Shown here one piece after another: positions 24,353-36,331 of a DNA stretch of 64,000 nt. Both the position numbers and the translations under genes were made by a program. Source of the DNA: Blakeslea trispora (lineage: Eukaryota; Mucoromycota; Mucoromycetes; Mucorales; Choanephoraceae); the NCBI GenBank assembly GCA_025331445.1, contig JAIWNE010000010.1, positions 186,001 through 250,000 on the forward strand, written 5' to 3'. How positions within the stretch are numbered: position 1 is the first letter of the stretch; every line of letters starts with the position of its first letter. The notes below the pieces were generated by a model. That model was not told the origin of the DNA and did no database searches. It worked only from the letters and a program-made list of their open reading frames with translations.

Positions 24353-24463
24353 AAATAAGGGTAAGCAAAAGAAAGAGGGAATGATGGCAAGTATTACATG
24401 CTTTTATTCTCTTATATACTCAAAAAGTAAACTCTTTTTTTTTTTTACTATACTATCCCTTAA

Positions 24464-24495
24464 ACGCGTTAAAGATGTTTATTTTTTCGCGTTTT
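24464..24495. promoter_or_regulatory. MCB-like pair upstream of CDC7
   Basis: ACGCGT at 24464-24469 and TCGCGT at 24487-24492 lie 112-140 bp upstream of the CDC7 start. They match the MluI cell-cycle box bound by MBF in fungi. The role here is inferred from position and gene function. Confidence 0.5.
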
Positions 24496-26221
24496 GTTTC
24501 CATTTTCTTTAGTTGATCAAGGCTCCAAAAAATAGCTACTAAGGAACAAATGAATATATTCTTTTTCTTATATATATCCAACACACTAGTTGCTCTACTG
24601 AAGGATGTTCACTATCAAAGGATTTTCTCTGATCAAGGGTGTTCTCTGTTGAAGGGTAGATTCTTGAGAATCTTTTTTCTTATCAGCTTAAGCTCTAGAC
24701 CTACTTCCATTTAAGGATATTTTTCATCTGATGGCATGATTCTTGAGGCTTTTGTTTACCCTCTTGAATAAAGCAGTTACTACGTTCAATTTTAATATTT
24801 CTCATGACATAATACGATATATCCAAACTACCCTTTAAGTAAAGAGAGAATAAAAAAATAGGCTATTTAGATAATCCAGGCAATTTGTTTATGTTGGGCT
24901 ACTATTTGATATCTTGAATTCATGTTCTTTTTTTTTTTGTATATCGCAACAACAGCAAATGGTAATAATGATCATCATCAGAATTAAGGTTTGTTTTTTT
25001 TTCTATCTGAATGCTGAGTTTAGAACTTTAGGTAACAAATCAACATTGGAGATTTTGGCATCAACGGATGGCAAGTAATCCTAAGCTTTAAGATATCGCT
25101 GGATTAAAAAGCCATCAATGAATTGTGCAAACATTGATTAGTGAAATCAGTTGGTTCATTTGAATCTAAAGACGCCTTTTGTAAATTTCAAATTGATATT
25201 CCTGCTATTTAAAACGCCTCTACATCTTTCTGACAGCCAAACTCCTCCTCAATTACCATGAAACAGAAACCTCTTTGCCCACTTACCCCACATTTTCCTC
25301 ATTTCCCTTGATTACTGTTGCAAAAAAAAAAAACCATAGTGATAGAACAAGAGACCTATGTCTTTCTGGTCATTTTACAGCAAAGATCGAATTAACATAG
25401 TTACTGTATGACACGAAAATAAGGTTTTGTTTATCGGCTTCCATTGTCATGCTTATTTTGTGGTTCAACAAATTTTTTTTTTTTAATTTGTCGATCTTTT
25501 TCTCTCATGACTTGTTGAGAGAATAAAGGACACTTTTGCCAGATTAATTCGACTTCGATTGCAAGAAGAAATAAGAGCAAAACCAGACAAGCATAAGATG
25601 TAAACGCGTTTCGATTTTCATATTATCTCTCGATTTTCTTTTTTTTTGTCTTTTCTATTTTAGGAAATGACCTCCTTAAAAATGCCAAAAAAAAAAGGTC
25701 CGTGTCTGCATGTTTCAGTTCTGACTTTTAAAGCAAGTAAACATTGCTAAAGAGATAAATGCTAAAAGAAATCACAACAAACAATCGCCATCAATTACTA
25801 TGAGCATCAATAGAACAAGTATCTACGAAACAATTAAAAAAAAAAAGAGAACTGTAGAGGGTTTAGTAGCGATAATTAAGACATATGTGTCCACTAACAT
25901 CTATAATTCTTGGAACCAATCAAAAGCCAGATAAACAAAAAATAATCTCAAGAGAATAGATAAGAGAAGATGTTGTAGCACTAGCGACAAATTCTGGGAA
26001 CGCTTGTAAAAGACATATGTAGTGTCTTCAAACTTCAAATACCAAAAAATACAACACAAGCCATTAAAAGAGCTTCCCAAAGAATCCTTACTTGTATGTT
26101 TGTAAAATACATCTTTAGCGGAGTCTTTTGGCCTAGAATTAACGAAGCTTCAATAGTTGTTTACAGCCTAATTGATAATACATTGATATAAGATAAATAC
26201 ACAAAAGTTGTTATTTATCTG
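24496..26221. other. Long gene-free spacer
   Basis: About 1.7 kb of AT-rich sequence with many A/T homopolymers. No open frame with protein-like composition and no repeat shared with the rest of the window was recognised. Confidence 0.4.
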
Positions 26222-26835
26222 TTTGTAAGTCATGATTAACTTGTATGTTTTTATTGATACAAGAGCATTAATGCGTTGTCCTATTTTTTTTTTCTTTGCT
26301 TCTGTGTATTAGATGATAGCAATCACTAAAAAACTCCATGTCAATTTGTTTTTTTTTTCTTTGTATTGTCAAACATAGAGCAAGACTAGTCTACGCAAAG
26401 AATAAACAAACAATCAATATCTCAGCCTATAACGGTATTGATCAGTAATGTGGTCAATCCGCTTTGCAAGATATAGAATGAAACTAGATGTTGTTTTCTC
26501 TAATTACTGTAATCAATACAAAGGCAGTAAAGTTTTACAAAAGAGAGATTGTTTGGGAGAAAAGTATGTGCTTTGTCATGATTGTTGTCAAAGACATTCA
26601 TAAATTAAGCTCAATGGGTCCCTCTTATCTATCCTATTTTTTCAGCAGATTTTTTTTCTTTTGCTCTCTTCCTAGAGATGGAGCAAGTCATCTATTCAGA
26701 AAACCAACGACTATCTGAGAATTAGAAAACTACAGCGATTTTTACACATTGAGTTTTCCAAGATTGGGGAGTCATATACCATTTTTAGAGGGACTGTGAA
26801 AACAGTATGCCCCAGTGGCACACCTGCAGTAAAAG
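26222..26835 (+). mobile_element. Repeat family R1 copy B
   Basis: This segment is nearly identical over about 450 bp to copy C at 53940-54400. Shared landmarks include TCAGTAATGTGGTCAAT, the AAAGGCAGTAAAGTTTTAC tract and the GAAAACCAACGACTATCTG tract. Its right end (ACCATTTTTAGAGGGACTG, then TGGCACACCTGCAG) matches the right inverted repeat of copy A. The left terminal repeat was not found, so the copy is 5'-truncated. Confidence 0.7.
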
Positions 26836-27359
26836 TCCTCTTGAACTGGTACCATAATTAGATTGTTTCAAAAACATTGTTGTCATTTTTGTCATGGTAA
26901 CGATTTTGGTTAGAAACAAAATTCGCAAAGGCATCTAAAAAATGTTTCTAATCTCAACTTGAAGCTAGTGCAAAAAGCAACATCCAGAAAGTGAAAGATC
27001 TTTTGCTTGTTTCAAGCAATAAGGCTGTGTTCATTTGCTTTTCCTAAAACTCAAAGAATTGGATCAAACATTTCGAAATGCAAGTCATTTTATTTCGCAT
27101 TCTCTGCTTTAATCTAGAAAAAAAGAAAAAGCTCTTGTTCTTTTTTTTTTGTTATTGTTTCTCGGATTTAGTAAGAAAGTCTGATGCTGCGAATGAACAC
27201 AATGAAGCAAAAGAGGTTGACGTGAGTCTGTCTATTGATGAGCTCATTGCTAGCAAGCCATCATCACACCTTGAGACAACAGCCATAACACACAATAGAA
27301 TTCAACCATTTTCAGGAGCAATGCTTTCCGCAGTGGCTGCAATAAAAATTACCGATTGA
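26836..27359 (+). pseudogene. Coding fragment downstream of R1 copy B, unrecognised
   Basis: The frame 27078-27359 contains VRKSDAANEHNEAKEVDVSL and IDELIASKPSSHLETTAITH, a hydrophilic, protein-like stretch after a probable intron (ending TTGTTTCTCGGATTTAG). It ends KITD-stop. It could be the terminal exon of another member of the gene family that follows R1 copies, but similarity could not be established by eye. Confidence 0.3.
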
Positions 27360-28153
27360 TGAAAAGCAGTAGTTTATCTGTCAAGTTGAGAAAGTTGATC
27401 AAGATTAAAGAGGAGGGGGTTTTATTCGGTACAAGGATGGAATGTCAATACAAATCACGTATGGTGAGGCAGAACAGGATTTGTGTCTAATTTAACTATA
27501 TATCGAACAATAAATGATGTATATCCTATATGACACATCAAGCAAAAGGTATTGATGATAGCAGAACTCATCAATCTGTAGCCAACGACAGTCTTTGGAT
27601 CTATAGAAAAAAGACAGTAAGGAACATGATGTCTCATTTCGCAATCATTGTTAGACTCATGGCTTCATGATTTTGGCTACCAGGCTCAAGCTTTCAGAGC
27701 AATCAAATCAATGAAACGCAGTCGGGTATAAATGCTGAGTGCAGGCGAACAACGTCCTGCTCTAATTATTTTATCCCATATGATTGCTATAAATGAGGAT
27801 CCAGCCCTCTCCATCCAACACAAATCGATTCAATGGTACCATCATCTTTATCTGACGATCGTTTATTTCGTACAATACGGATTTTTGTTCCTGTCATCAG
27901 GTAAATTGATTTTACCTTCAGGGCATATTCATTTTCCGTAACCACCTAAATTTATTAAGTAAATGTCTACTTTTTCACAAAAAGAAATGTATAGTCTATT
28001 CAACTAACAACAATTTCACGAAAGGGTGTTTTACTTGTTTGTTACACAATGGCTTATTTTGTGTATCGCTTCATAAGAAATATATCGAGTTTGACATAAA
28101 TTCATTCAAATCAGCAATGATCCATAAGAATGTCTTTGTTTATTCATATTTTA
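27360..28153. other. Spacer with possible Tc1 debris
   Basis: On the minus strand near 27570-27620 the residues IDPKTVVGYRLMSSAIINTF resemble the KTVVGYL block of the Tc1 relic at 20.9 kb, and the underlying DNA shares GCCAACGACAGTCTTT. This suggests a second, shorter remnant. Nothing else was recognised. Confidence 0.35.
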
Positions 28154-29089
28154 TTAATGCACTGATACAGGAGGTGACTGATGAAATGGAGAAGACATAT
28201 ACTTGGATGGACCATGAAGCTTCTTTCGAGTAAATGATTTAATGGAAGTTGTGCTTGACACCCGTGTTTGATGCTCGGGACTATAGGTCACATGCTCCTT
28301 AATAGTGAGAGATGAAGTTGTTGGGTTAGTGACAGTAGTGTTGATATGATATGTTGTTGCTGTCTTTTTATTTCTAGCCAATCTAATCTGTTGCTTAATA
28401 AATCCTAAAAGAAATGATGTTTAGTCAGGAGTAAAAGAAAAAAAAATTTGGGCTTGTCAAAACTCACCATAAAACCAAAAACAATGGACTGGAAAGAATG
28501 CAGACAAGGCAATGAAAACGGGTCCAAACGATTGCATGGTCCAGGCACACTGCATAGCGTACATATGAAAAATGATTCGAGTCAACAAAAATGCTGCAGC
28601 AAACACATAGTCACGGCGCAGTTGAGATCGTACTGAGCCTAGAGCCAACACAAACGTAGGTAATTCAAGGCAGCACATCATCACAAAGACACCGGTATAC
28701 TGTTGATGAATGGCCCAGGTCAATGTGGCCAGATAGGTAAGATGATGTATCCATCCAGTCAAAAGCTCGATTTTGTTGCGATAGAATACGATACCGATTG
28801 AGAGATCCATCACCAGAAAAGTCATAAAGAAAGTAGTGACCAAGACAGTCCATGTGCGATAGGCCAGTACTTCATGAAGATCGCCTCCATGGGTTATTAA
28901 GGTGATCACAAGTGGAATTGAACTTAGACTGGTCAATGAACTACTCAGTAAGGTGCATACATAGGCTCTTTCTCGTTCTGTACGTGCAAGATTGTTCTTG
29001 TGCCAATATCTAAACCAGGATAAAAAGATGATGGATGAAATAAAGCCTGTTGATAAGACTGCAGGGTGAAATATAGATGAAATAATCAT
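28154..29089 (-). CDS. TLC-domain multi-pass membrane protein (TLCD4/TMEM56-like)
   Basis: Two exons: ATG at 29089 to about 28467, then about 28409 to TAA at 28154. Seven or so hydrophobic helices can be seen in the first 205 residues. The TLC signature lies in MDLSIGIVFYRNKIELLTGW, IHHLTYLATLTWAIHQQYTG and CCLELPTFVLALGSVRSQLR, where the paired histidines and the E-x-P/T-F block are the conserved core of TRAM/LAG1/CLN8 proteins. The second exon adds a hydrophilic Ser/Thr/Lys-rich tail of about 80 residues. It lacks the features of ceramide synthases (no Lag1p HHD motif in an acyl-transferase context). Membrane lipid handling in ER or plasma membrane is the likely theme, by family only. Confidence 0.82.
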
Positions 29090-29680
29090 GATCAGGATTA
29101 ATAGTGATTTTATAAGGTATAGAAAGAAGAAAGAAAAAAAAAAGAAATGAGTGAGAGAGTGAGTGAGAGTTCATTCTTTATACAACAATGATCTGTGTTT
29201 GAATTTCAAATCTCTCTCTCTTTCTCTGGTGCAATGATCAGAAGGAGCATGTGCTGATTACTATTTCGTATTCTGACAAATGTCTCAATGATGAAAGGGC
29301 TTATTGTTTGATTCAGGGTATTTTTCTCCTTTTTTATATAAAAAGGGAAATAAGCTTGCTTTTTTGATTTTGGGCATCAAATCTTTATTACTGTGATAGA
29401 TATCCTTTTCTTTAGATTACACCAAATTTAAGCATTTACCTTGGCAACGAACATCAAATGATATCCTTAGATGACTTTGAACAAAAAAGAAATTACATTA
29501 CCATATTAAGCCATACTCAAATCTATCATTTCGACTCCTATGAGAAAAATTAGTAGTGGGGGGGGGGGGATAACAATAAAATCGAATTGTTAACATCCCC
29601 TTTAACTACTTTGATCCAGCCATAAATCACTTTTTTTATATGTTGTACAATCTATCTATTATTTTATTATATAAAAGGCT
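29090..29680. other. Spacer between TLC gene and importin gene
   Basis: Contains GA/CT-rich stretches near 29150-29230 and a run of twelve G at 29558-29569. It must include the TLC gene promoter. No gene was seen. Confidence 0.4.
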
Positions 29681-32600
29681 TTATTGCAAAAGCTGCTTTA
29701 CTTGTTCTAGAAGGGTACTATCAACTTGATGTATTAAAGGAGAAACAAATGGTGTGTTTACTGCTTGACGAATAAGATCTATCAGATTGATGGTATAAAC
29801 TGGGTCATGATGAGAAATCTAGAATAACAAAGAATAAGTCTCGGGCTAAAAGTAAATGCTTATTATTTCAAACCTCATGCTTCCTTGCGCTTTCTGCACA
29901 ATTATCAATTTCATATATATCTCCTTCCATTTCTACTTCACTATAGAGTACACTATAAGAAAAGGATGAGTACATTGTAAAGACACACAAGACAAGTTTC
30001 ATACTCTGTTCCATCACTCTCTTTCGATTCTGGTCCCACGTCACTCCAGATAGCCACCAGATTGGGCAATCGATTGAGAACTGTGAGATTGCCTGTCAAC
30101 ATTAAATTGGTAAATCCTAAGCATGCTAATTTTCTGGCTCTTGCTTGGCTGACATTATCAAACTAGTGCAAAATGAGTTAATGAGAGAAAATCATACCCA
30201 TTTCTAATTTTTACCTTATCAAACCATTTGTCAAGAATATCACCAAGGAAATCGCCTGTCATGTCTTGTTGTTGGCTGGTTAACTGGATTATTTGAATAA
30301 CAACGTTGGCATCATAAATAGAGAGTCTGGCAAACAAGTTCATATAGTTCATAATGGCATAACCATACATCTAGTAAACCAAAAAAAAAAAGGTAAAGGG
30401 GAATGAACAAGAATGCGCTTCTGTATATATAATTACCTTGTCCTGAATTAACACACCCAAGATGTTGGACATCAAATTAGATTGGATCAAGACTTCTCCA
30501 TAGAGTTGTAAAGGCACACTCTTAAAGGCCAGATCAAGTGTATGTGCAATATAAGAACCCGCCTGTTCTCTGACATAAGGCACTTTGGAAGCCAGCTTCT
30601 CAAACAATACAAGTGCATATTGAGGTTGCAAGGTAGATTGAGGATCCAGCATGATATAACTGTCAGTGATCTTCAGTATCTTTCTCAAGTTCTCGGTATC
30701 ATAGTCTAACAATTCAAGTGCCACAGGAAACAAGGACATCAGGTCAGGTGTGCTTGCAGGTGCTGTCTGTACAAGTGTCCACCAAAGATCCAAGGAATCT
30801 TCAAGCAGATAGATATGTGCTTCCTATGTGTTTTCTGTTAATTTTCTATCGTATGTGTATGTGCGTATTTAATGACTTACATTGCTACGATCAGTACAAT
30901 ATCTTACAATAGGTACAATAAGATTCTGTAATTGAGCTGCTTGATCATTTAAAATCTATTGATGAAATAAGTCTATGTATCATAGAACCACTATTGTTTT
31001 ACTTACACTTGTGATCTTTGTAAATGTGACTACAAGTGAAGATTGAAGTAAAGGTTCAGTAGATGGGCTCCATAAAGGAGTCAACAGCTGAATGATCTGT
31101 CCAGCAAAAGGAATGACCTATTCTCAAATGATATCAATGATCTATCACTACTCTATGACCTTGTCTATATTTTCTTACATGAGAACCTGTTCGATCCATA
31201 ATAGCATTTAGATAGGATACTAATTTCATGGTTGTATCTGATTCTTCTACTTGGTTTAACAAGCTAAGCAACAGTGTCATGGCTGAGCCTAAATAAGGGA
31301 GTACAATGCTGATATCAAAGTCCCAGTCATCAATCGCTTGTTTCAATGCATTGGCAGCTGTCAATCGAACCACCAGATCCTCCTGTTCGGCCATCAACTG
31401 CAAGAGAATTTCATAGATCACCTTTCTACAGTCTGAACTAATACCTTCAGTCACCCATTTACCCAACAGGCTACCCATACGACGTCGCAAGATCTTGAAG
31501 TTAGGATCCTTATTGCTCAACTCAGCAGTCAATCGATGGATAACAAAGGGTTCGAAATCTAATTTGCCATAAAGAGAATTCACACCTAATCCAATAGCAC
31601 TATAAACTGCATCCTTGAATAAAAGTCCTTGTTGATCTGACACAGCTATAAGTTCAAAGTTAATATATACGTACATACTTTTTTTTTCATATTGTTTTAT
31701 AGTATGCCTACTTTACTTGCAACGCGTTCAATCAGGTCAAGTAAGATGGGTACCAATTGATCTCTGTATTGACTCAATAGACTGATAAATGTCATTTCTG
31801 CACACGGACGTAATTCAAATTCCCAATTCTCAGAATCCGATGCAATTGCATAACTTTCGGGATCTTCCTCCCATTTACGGAAATCACTCGGTGTCAATAA
31901 CATGTACTGACTGACCAATGTTTCAACACAATCATGCACAAATTTAGGGGTAAGAAATCGATCATGGACCAAACGACCTGCCTCCTTGGCCAGCTGCTTT
32001 TCTTCTTCAGTCACTGACAATAGATCCTCGTCCAGACTGTGGGGATTGTAACTCGAGTTCTTGATAGTGTCTTTCACCAACAACATGCCTTGTAATAAAA
32101 AGGGTTCAAAAAGCACTTTGGCTGTATCCTCTTGACCGGAATTACATTGTTCTGCAATACGTGATCCACCCAACATGACATTTTGCCAGTAGTATTGTAT
32201 GATATCAAGCCATGCTGGACATAATGCACAAGAGACAGGGTGTGCCTTTTGTAATCCCGTATAAAGTGCGCCGTATTCCTCTATGGCTGCTTCTAAATCA
32301 TGTCTGACTTTACCATTGTAATTCATCTGAACTAAACCAAATCCTAGAAACAAAGAAGAATGAGGATCATCGTCAAACAAGTTGTTTTCAATTACATACG
32401 ACATTCCATATAGTGTTGAAGGTGTTTTAGACTGATTTCGATGAATGTCTAATGATAATATTGGGATAAGAAAAAGAAGGTGAACAGTTTTTTTCGAATC
32501 TTACTCTTGTTTCATTGTACTTGTGAACATCTCGAATGCCGTGCACCATAAGAAGACGCAAACATTTGATACAAGTGGTAGTGATGTCCAATTCAAGTAA

Positions 32601-33417
32601 CAAAGCTTCATGATCCATATTGGGGTTGAACTGACTCAATTTGGGTGTGGTGCGATCTACATAGACGACATAGACTTGAGCCACTGCTTGAAATACATCA
32701 GGTGCAATCTCTGCAAACTGTTTGCGTCCAGCTGATAAAAGACGAGTACTCAATTCTGAAAGTACTTCACCTAATGTCTGAAGGGCTCGATGATGAATGA
32801 GTCTCGCTTCATCTTCATTGTTGGTCTGTACTGTCTGAATCGATTGCACAAGTGTTGACAACAAATCGGGCCAATCTCGAGGATAATCAAGACGAGCAAT
32901 ACGAGCTACAATCACAGCATTTTGAGCTGTAAGCTAACAACAAAAAGAAAAAGATTAAGATGACCATAAACAACAACAAAAAAGACAATCCTAACCTTTT
33001 TACTAGGTTCATCAAGAAATTGAAGTAGTCTTTGTCGAATGGCTATTTTTTCTTCAGGATTGATAGGACTATAAGAAAGAAATTCGATGAGAAAAGAGAA
33101 AGAGACCCTTATGGGCATGAGCTTACTTTTTAGCTGTTCTTCTCCAAAATCGATCAATACCGTTTTTGAGGTAAATGCCACTTAAAAAACGAACGTCATG
33201 CTCAACTGTGCGATCGTAAAAGATGTCCTAAAGAAGTGACATATTTATTAAAAAAAAGTAAACGCGTAGAGATCAAGAAGCTTACTTGTAAAGTGGCAAA
33301 GAAACTGGGCTCATTTTCCCATTGTTTGAGCATATCTTCTGCTTGTCTCATACGATGATAATCTGAAGAAGTAGCTTCTCGGAGTACAGCAAGAAGCTGT
33401 ACTTTAGCTTCACTCAT
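29681..33417 (-). CDS. Importin-11/Kap120-type karyopherin beta
   Basis: About ten exons from ATG at 33417 (MSEAKVQLLAVLREATSSDY) to TAA at 29681 (VKQLLQ-stop). The N-terminal importin-beta domain is followed by IYLKNGIDRFWRRTAKK and AVIVARIARLDYPRDWPDLL, the RxDxPxxWPxLL motif of importin-11/Kap120. The TTCIKCLRLLMVHGIRDVHK and FELRPCAEMTFISLLSQYRD segments also fit that family. The remainder is helical HEAT-like sequence, about 1000 residues in total. Expected role: Ran-dependent nuclear import or ribosomal subunit export (as for Kap120). The start codon lies 53 bp from the stop of the transporter gene upstream on the same strand, so its promoter must lie within or just after that gene. Confidence 0.9.
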
Positions 33418-33470
33418 ATTTAATAATAAAAGGTAAAAGGATAAACTTTTTTTTTTTATAATTTTTTTTT

Positions 33471-35493
33471 TTAAAATCCTCGCTCCATTCTTTCGGATCT
33501 CCAACTTGGACCCCAATAAAGTTCAATAAAGATCAAGACTCGAGAAATAAGCAAGACAAGAGAAATAACAGTGAAAATCCATCCTACACCTATTTTCTCT
33601 ATCCCTGGTTGAACAGTAAGAATGGCAGCAGCTGTGATGAGACATCGTATAAGATTGTTGTTGGCAACAATGGCTGCTGAGTTATGAGGAAACAAATCAA
33701 TTAAAAGAGTGCTGATGATATTAAAATTAGCTGTTGCTGTGAAAGAAGCTTTTAAAATTGAAATAAGAATAATTTTAGCCATGCATCTTCTCCCTCCAAA
33801 AATGAACTCTTTCTTACTTGTAAAATTGAGAATGATAGGAACAGCCATATGTACCTTATAATAAAGACTCCAGCCATAACCTATCAATGCCATGTTGAAT
33901 ACAATAGCGTATATCCATAAATTACCCATTCTAGCCTTTTCAATTGGAAAATCCGGATGAAGACCATAACCAGATCTAAACAAGAAGAAATGAATGGAAT
34001 TTCTACTCGAACAGTGTGCTGTGTTACCTCATCATTTTATCTTGTGCTATGCATGTTTTTGCAAGTTGTTTGAATCGATAATCCATCCATTTTCCTGATA
34101 GATAGGACCCTAGAATGGACCCCGCACCAGCAGCCAAGAAAGTCAAGCCAACTTTAAATTCATCGATCTCATACGTGTCCATAAACAAGACAGTCAGGCT
34201 AGATAATACACACTGCAGACAGGCAAATTCAAGTGAGCTACAGAGTTGAATGACCAGCACATCCTTTTCTTTAAAATAAAGTAAAGGCAACGCCAATCTA
34301 TATAGAAATGATTCCTTTTTGGACCGATCTAGTCAAATTAACTCTCTTGTTCAAGCATCCAAAAAAAAAACTTACCTTTGTCCATTTGTTTGTTTTCTTT
34401 TTGACTTTTTAGAGTAGCCATGTCATAAGGTGGTCTGTTTGTCCTTTTCTTCCAATATTGAAAAGGTGTTGGATTAGCATAAAGCGAACCGTTCCCTACT
34501 AGTTTTCGAAGTGTTTCAGGAAGCAAAATCAACTGAAAGAGCCATACAATAGACGCCATAATAACCAAAAGCCAGAAAGTCCATCTATTCAATGGATTTA
34601 TTTGACTCTGTCTCTCTCTCTTTCTTTCTTTCAAATGTATATATACCGCCACCCTAATTCATAAGTCACTATACCACCTACAAATAACATGTCTATTGAT
34701 ACGCATGTCTCTTATTTACTTGAAATTATATATATTTACCTAACAGAGGTCCGATCAAAGTACCCAACATAGATCCCATAGTAAACATACCCATATTCCC
34801 GCCTCTTTCAGATGGTGTGGAAATATCGCCTATTATTTTGTTACGAATCAATTGTTTTTCTGTCTCATAGGCTCTCAAAAGCAATCCATTGGTTTTATTT
34901 TTTACCTATAGTGCCTGCACCAATAGCAATAGAAGAACTCGAGCCAAAAGATTGTAACATGCGTAATGTAATCAAGGCAGCATAGTTTGGAGCGCACGCT
35001 AATCCAATACATGCAAGAATATAAATAAAGAAAGTAATGATGAAAATAGGCCTTCTTCCCACACTATCTGCTATTGTTCCCCAGAAGGGAGGGGAGATGC
35101 CCTGAAGTACCATATACATGGTGATGGTCAAACCAATGAGACTACTAGAGACATGCATGTCCTTGTTTTTTTTAAAGCCATGTCAGATACAATGAGAAGT
35201 GTGTATGTGAGTATGTGTTGACATCCTACTTTTTGTAAAGCATTAAGACAAGGGTAATAGATATTGGATGAAAATGGACTAAAAAAGGCAGACATGGAAG
35301 CAATGGTCACAACAACTAACTTGTATCGATTTGAAAGGACTGAATATGGCTCATTGATGTCTGAAGCTGATTCATAACAAACTATGTCTGTCTTGTTTAC
35401 TGAGGATAGTGTGCTGCGATGACTTGGCGTTGTATCAAGACTTGTTATTGATAGATTGCAATGATCTTCCTTGTCAATTTCGGTTGGATGCAT
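33471..35493 (-). CDS. MFS transporter, DHA1 drug:H+ antiporter (Qdr-like)
   Basis: About seven exons from ATG at 35493 (MHPTEIDKEDHC) to TAA at 33471. A Ser/Thr-rich cytoplasmic N-terminus of about 60 residues is followed by twelve predicted helices. The loop 2-3 signature reads GTIADSVGRRPIFI, and motif C-type glycines occur in TMGSMLGTLIGPLLG. PETLRKLVGNGS follows helix 6, as in fungal Qdr1/Aqr1 proteins. The C-terminal half ends GPSWRSERMERGF. Proton-coupled export of drugs, polyamines or weak acids is the family role. Intron 33749-33817 is 69 nt with no in-frame stop, so its retention would only insert 23 residues. An upstream in-frame TTG at 35523 is not needed. Confidence 0.9.
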
Positions 35494-36331
35494 TACAAGA
35501 AAGAACAGATGGGCAACACTCAATCAAAGGAATAAATGATTGAAGAAAAAAGAGAGAGATAAACACACACACACATACACACATTTGTCTAGGAAAAACA
35601 AGGTCAAATCTACTACTAGTAGTACAGAGAGGACAAGCTAGCTTAAACAAGAGACTTTCACCTGACAAAAGATATACAAGTCAATGACGAATGGAACACA
35701 CAATGAAAAGACATTTTTGTCTCTACCAAATCAAGTGCTTGTACTATACTTTTTCTTCTTGACAAGGAATGTGTGTGTCTGTTTTATCGGTTGGCTTACA
35801 TAATATGTAGAGCTAAAAGAATACCATTGCATATGCAACAAGTAGCCATTGTTGATTTATACATGTTCTCAAAAACAAATGTTAATAACTGCATTTTCTA
35901 AATCATTTTATAAGCAATATTGGTCCATTGTTACACCATGAAAAGAAGAGTGAAAAAGAAAATAGAGGTACTTGAGCAGTCTCTTTTTCTTCAAATGATC
36001 AGTTTTAGAGATGTTATTGAACCATGATCATTGTAATAAAGTTAAATGACTTTGATTCATATTAGTAACAGCTTTAATCGGGGGGTTTTTTTTCGCACTG
36101 CAATGACCTTGATGTTTCTGAGTATCAAAAACAGATCGAGGGAAAATCGATTGTGTCTCAAAGAGCAAATGGTTACAAAGAACTTTGTGAGCATACAGGT
36201 CTGTATTACAAGTAAATTTCAATATCCGAAATGACACTGACCGCTTAAATATAAAAAGCGAAATAATATCTGTCATTTGAAACTCGTGTCTTCTTTTTTT
36301 TCTCTCTCTCTTTCTCTTTCAACTTGACACT
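35494..36331. promoter_or_regulatory. Divergent promoter region, MFS transporter / SDR
   Basis: An 838-bp spacer between two divergently transcribed genes. It contains a CA-rich microsatellite near 35563-35584 and a CT-rich tract (36292-36320) just before the SDR start, a common feature of fungal promoters. No other gene was seen. Confidence 0.45.

Noticed and set aside
24464..24469. ACGCGT as a stand-alone proof of MBF control
   Set aside because: The same hexamer also occurs in introns and coding sequence in this window, so only the clustered promoter sites are reported, at moderate confidence.
36028..36276. Opposed short frames in the MFS/SDR spacer
   Set aside because: Both strands are open by chance in an AT-rich promoter; neither has conserved residues.
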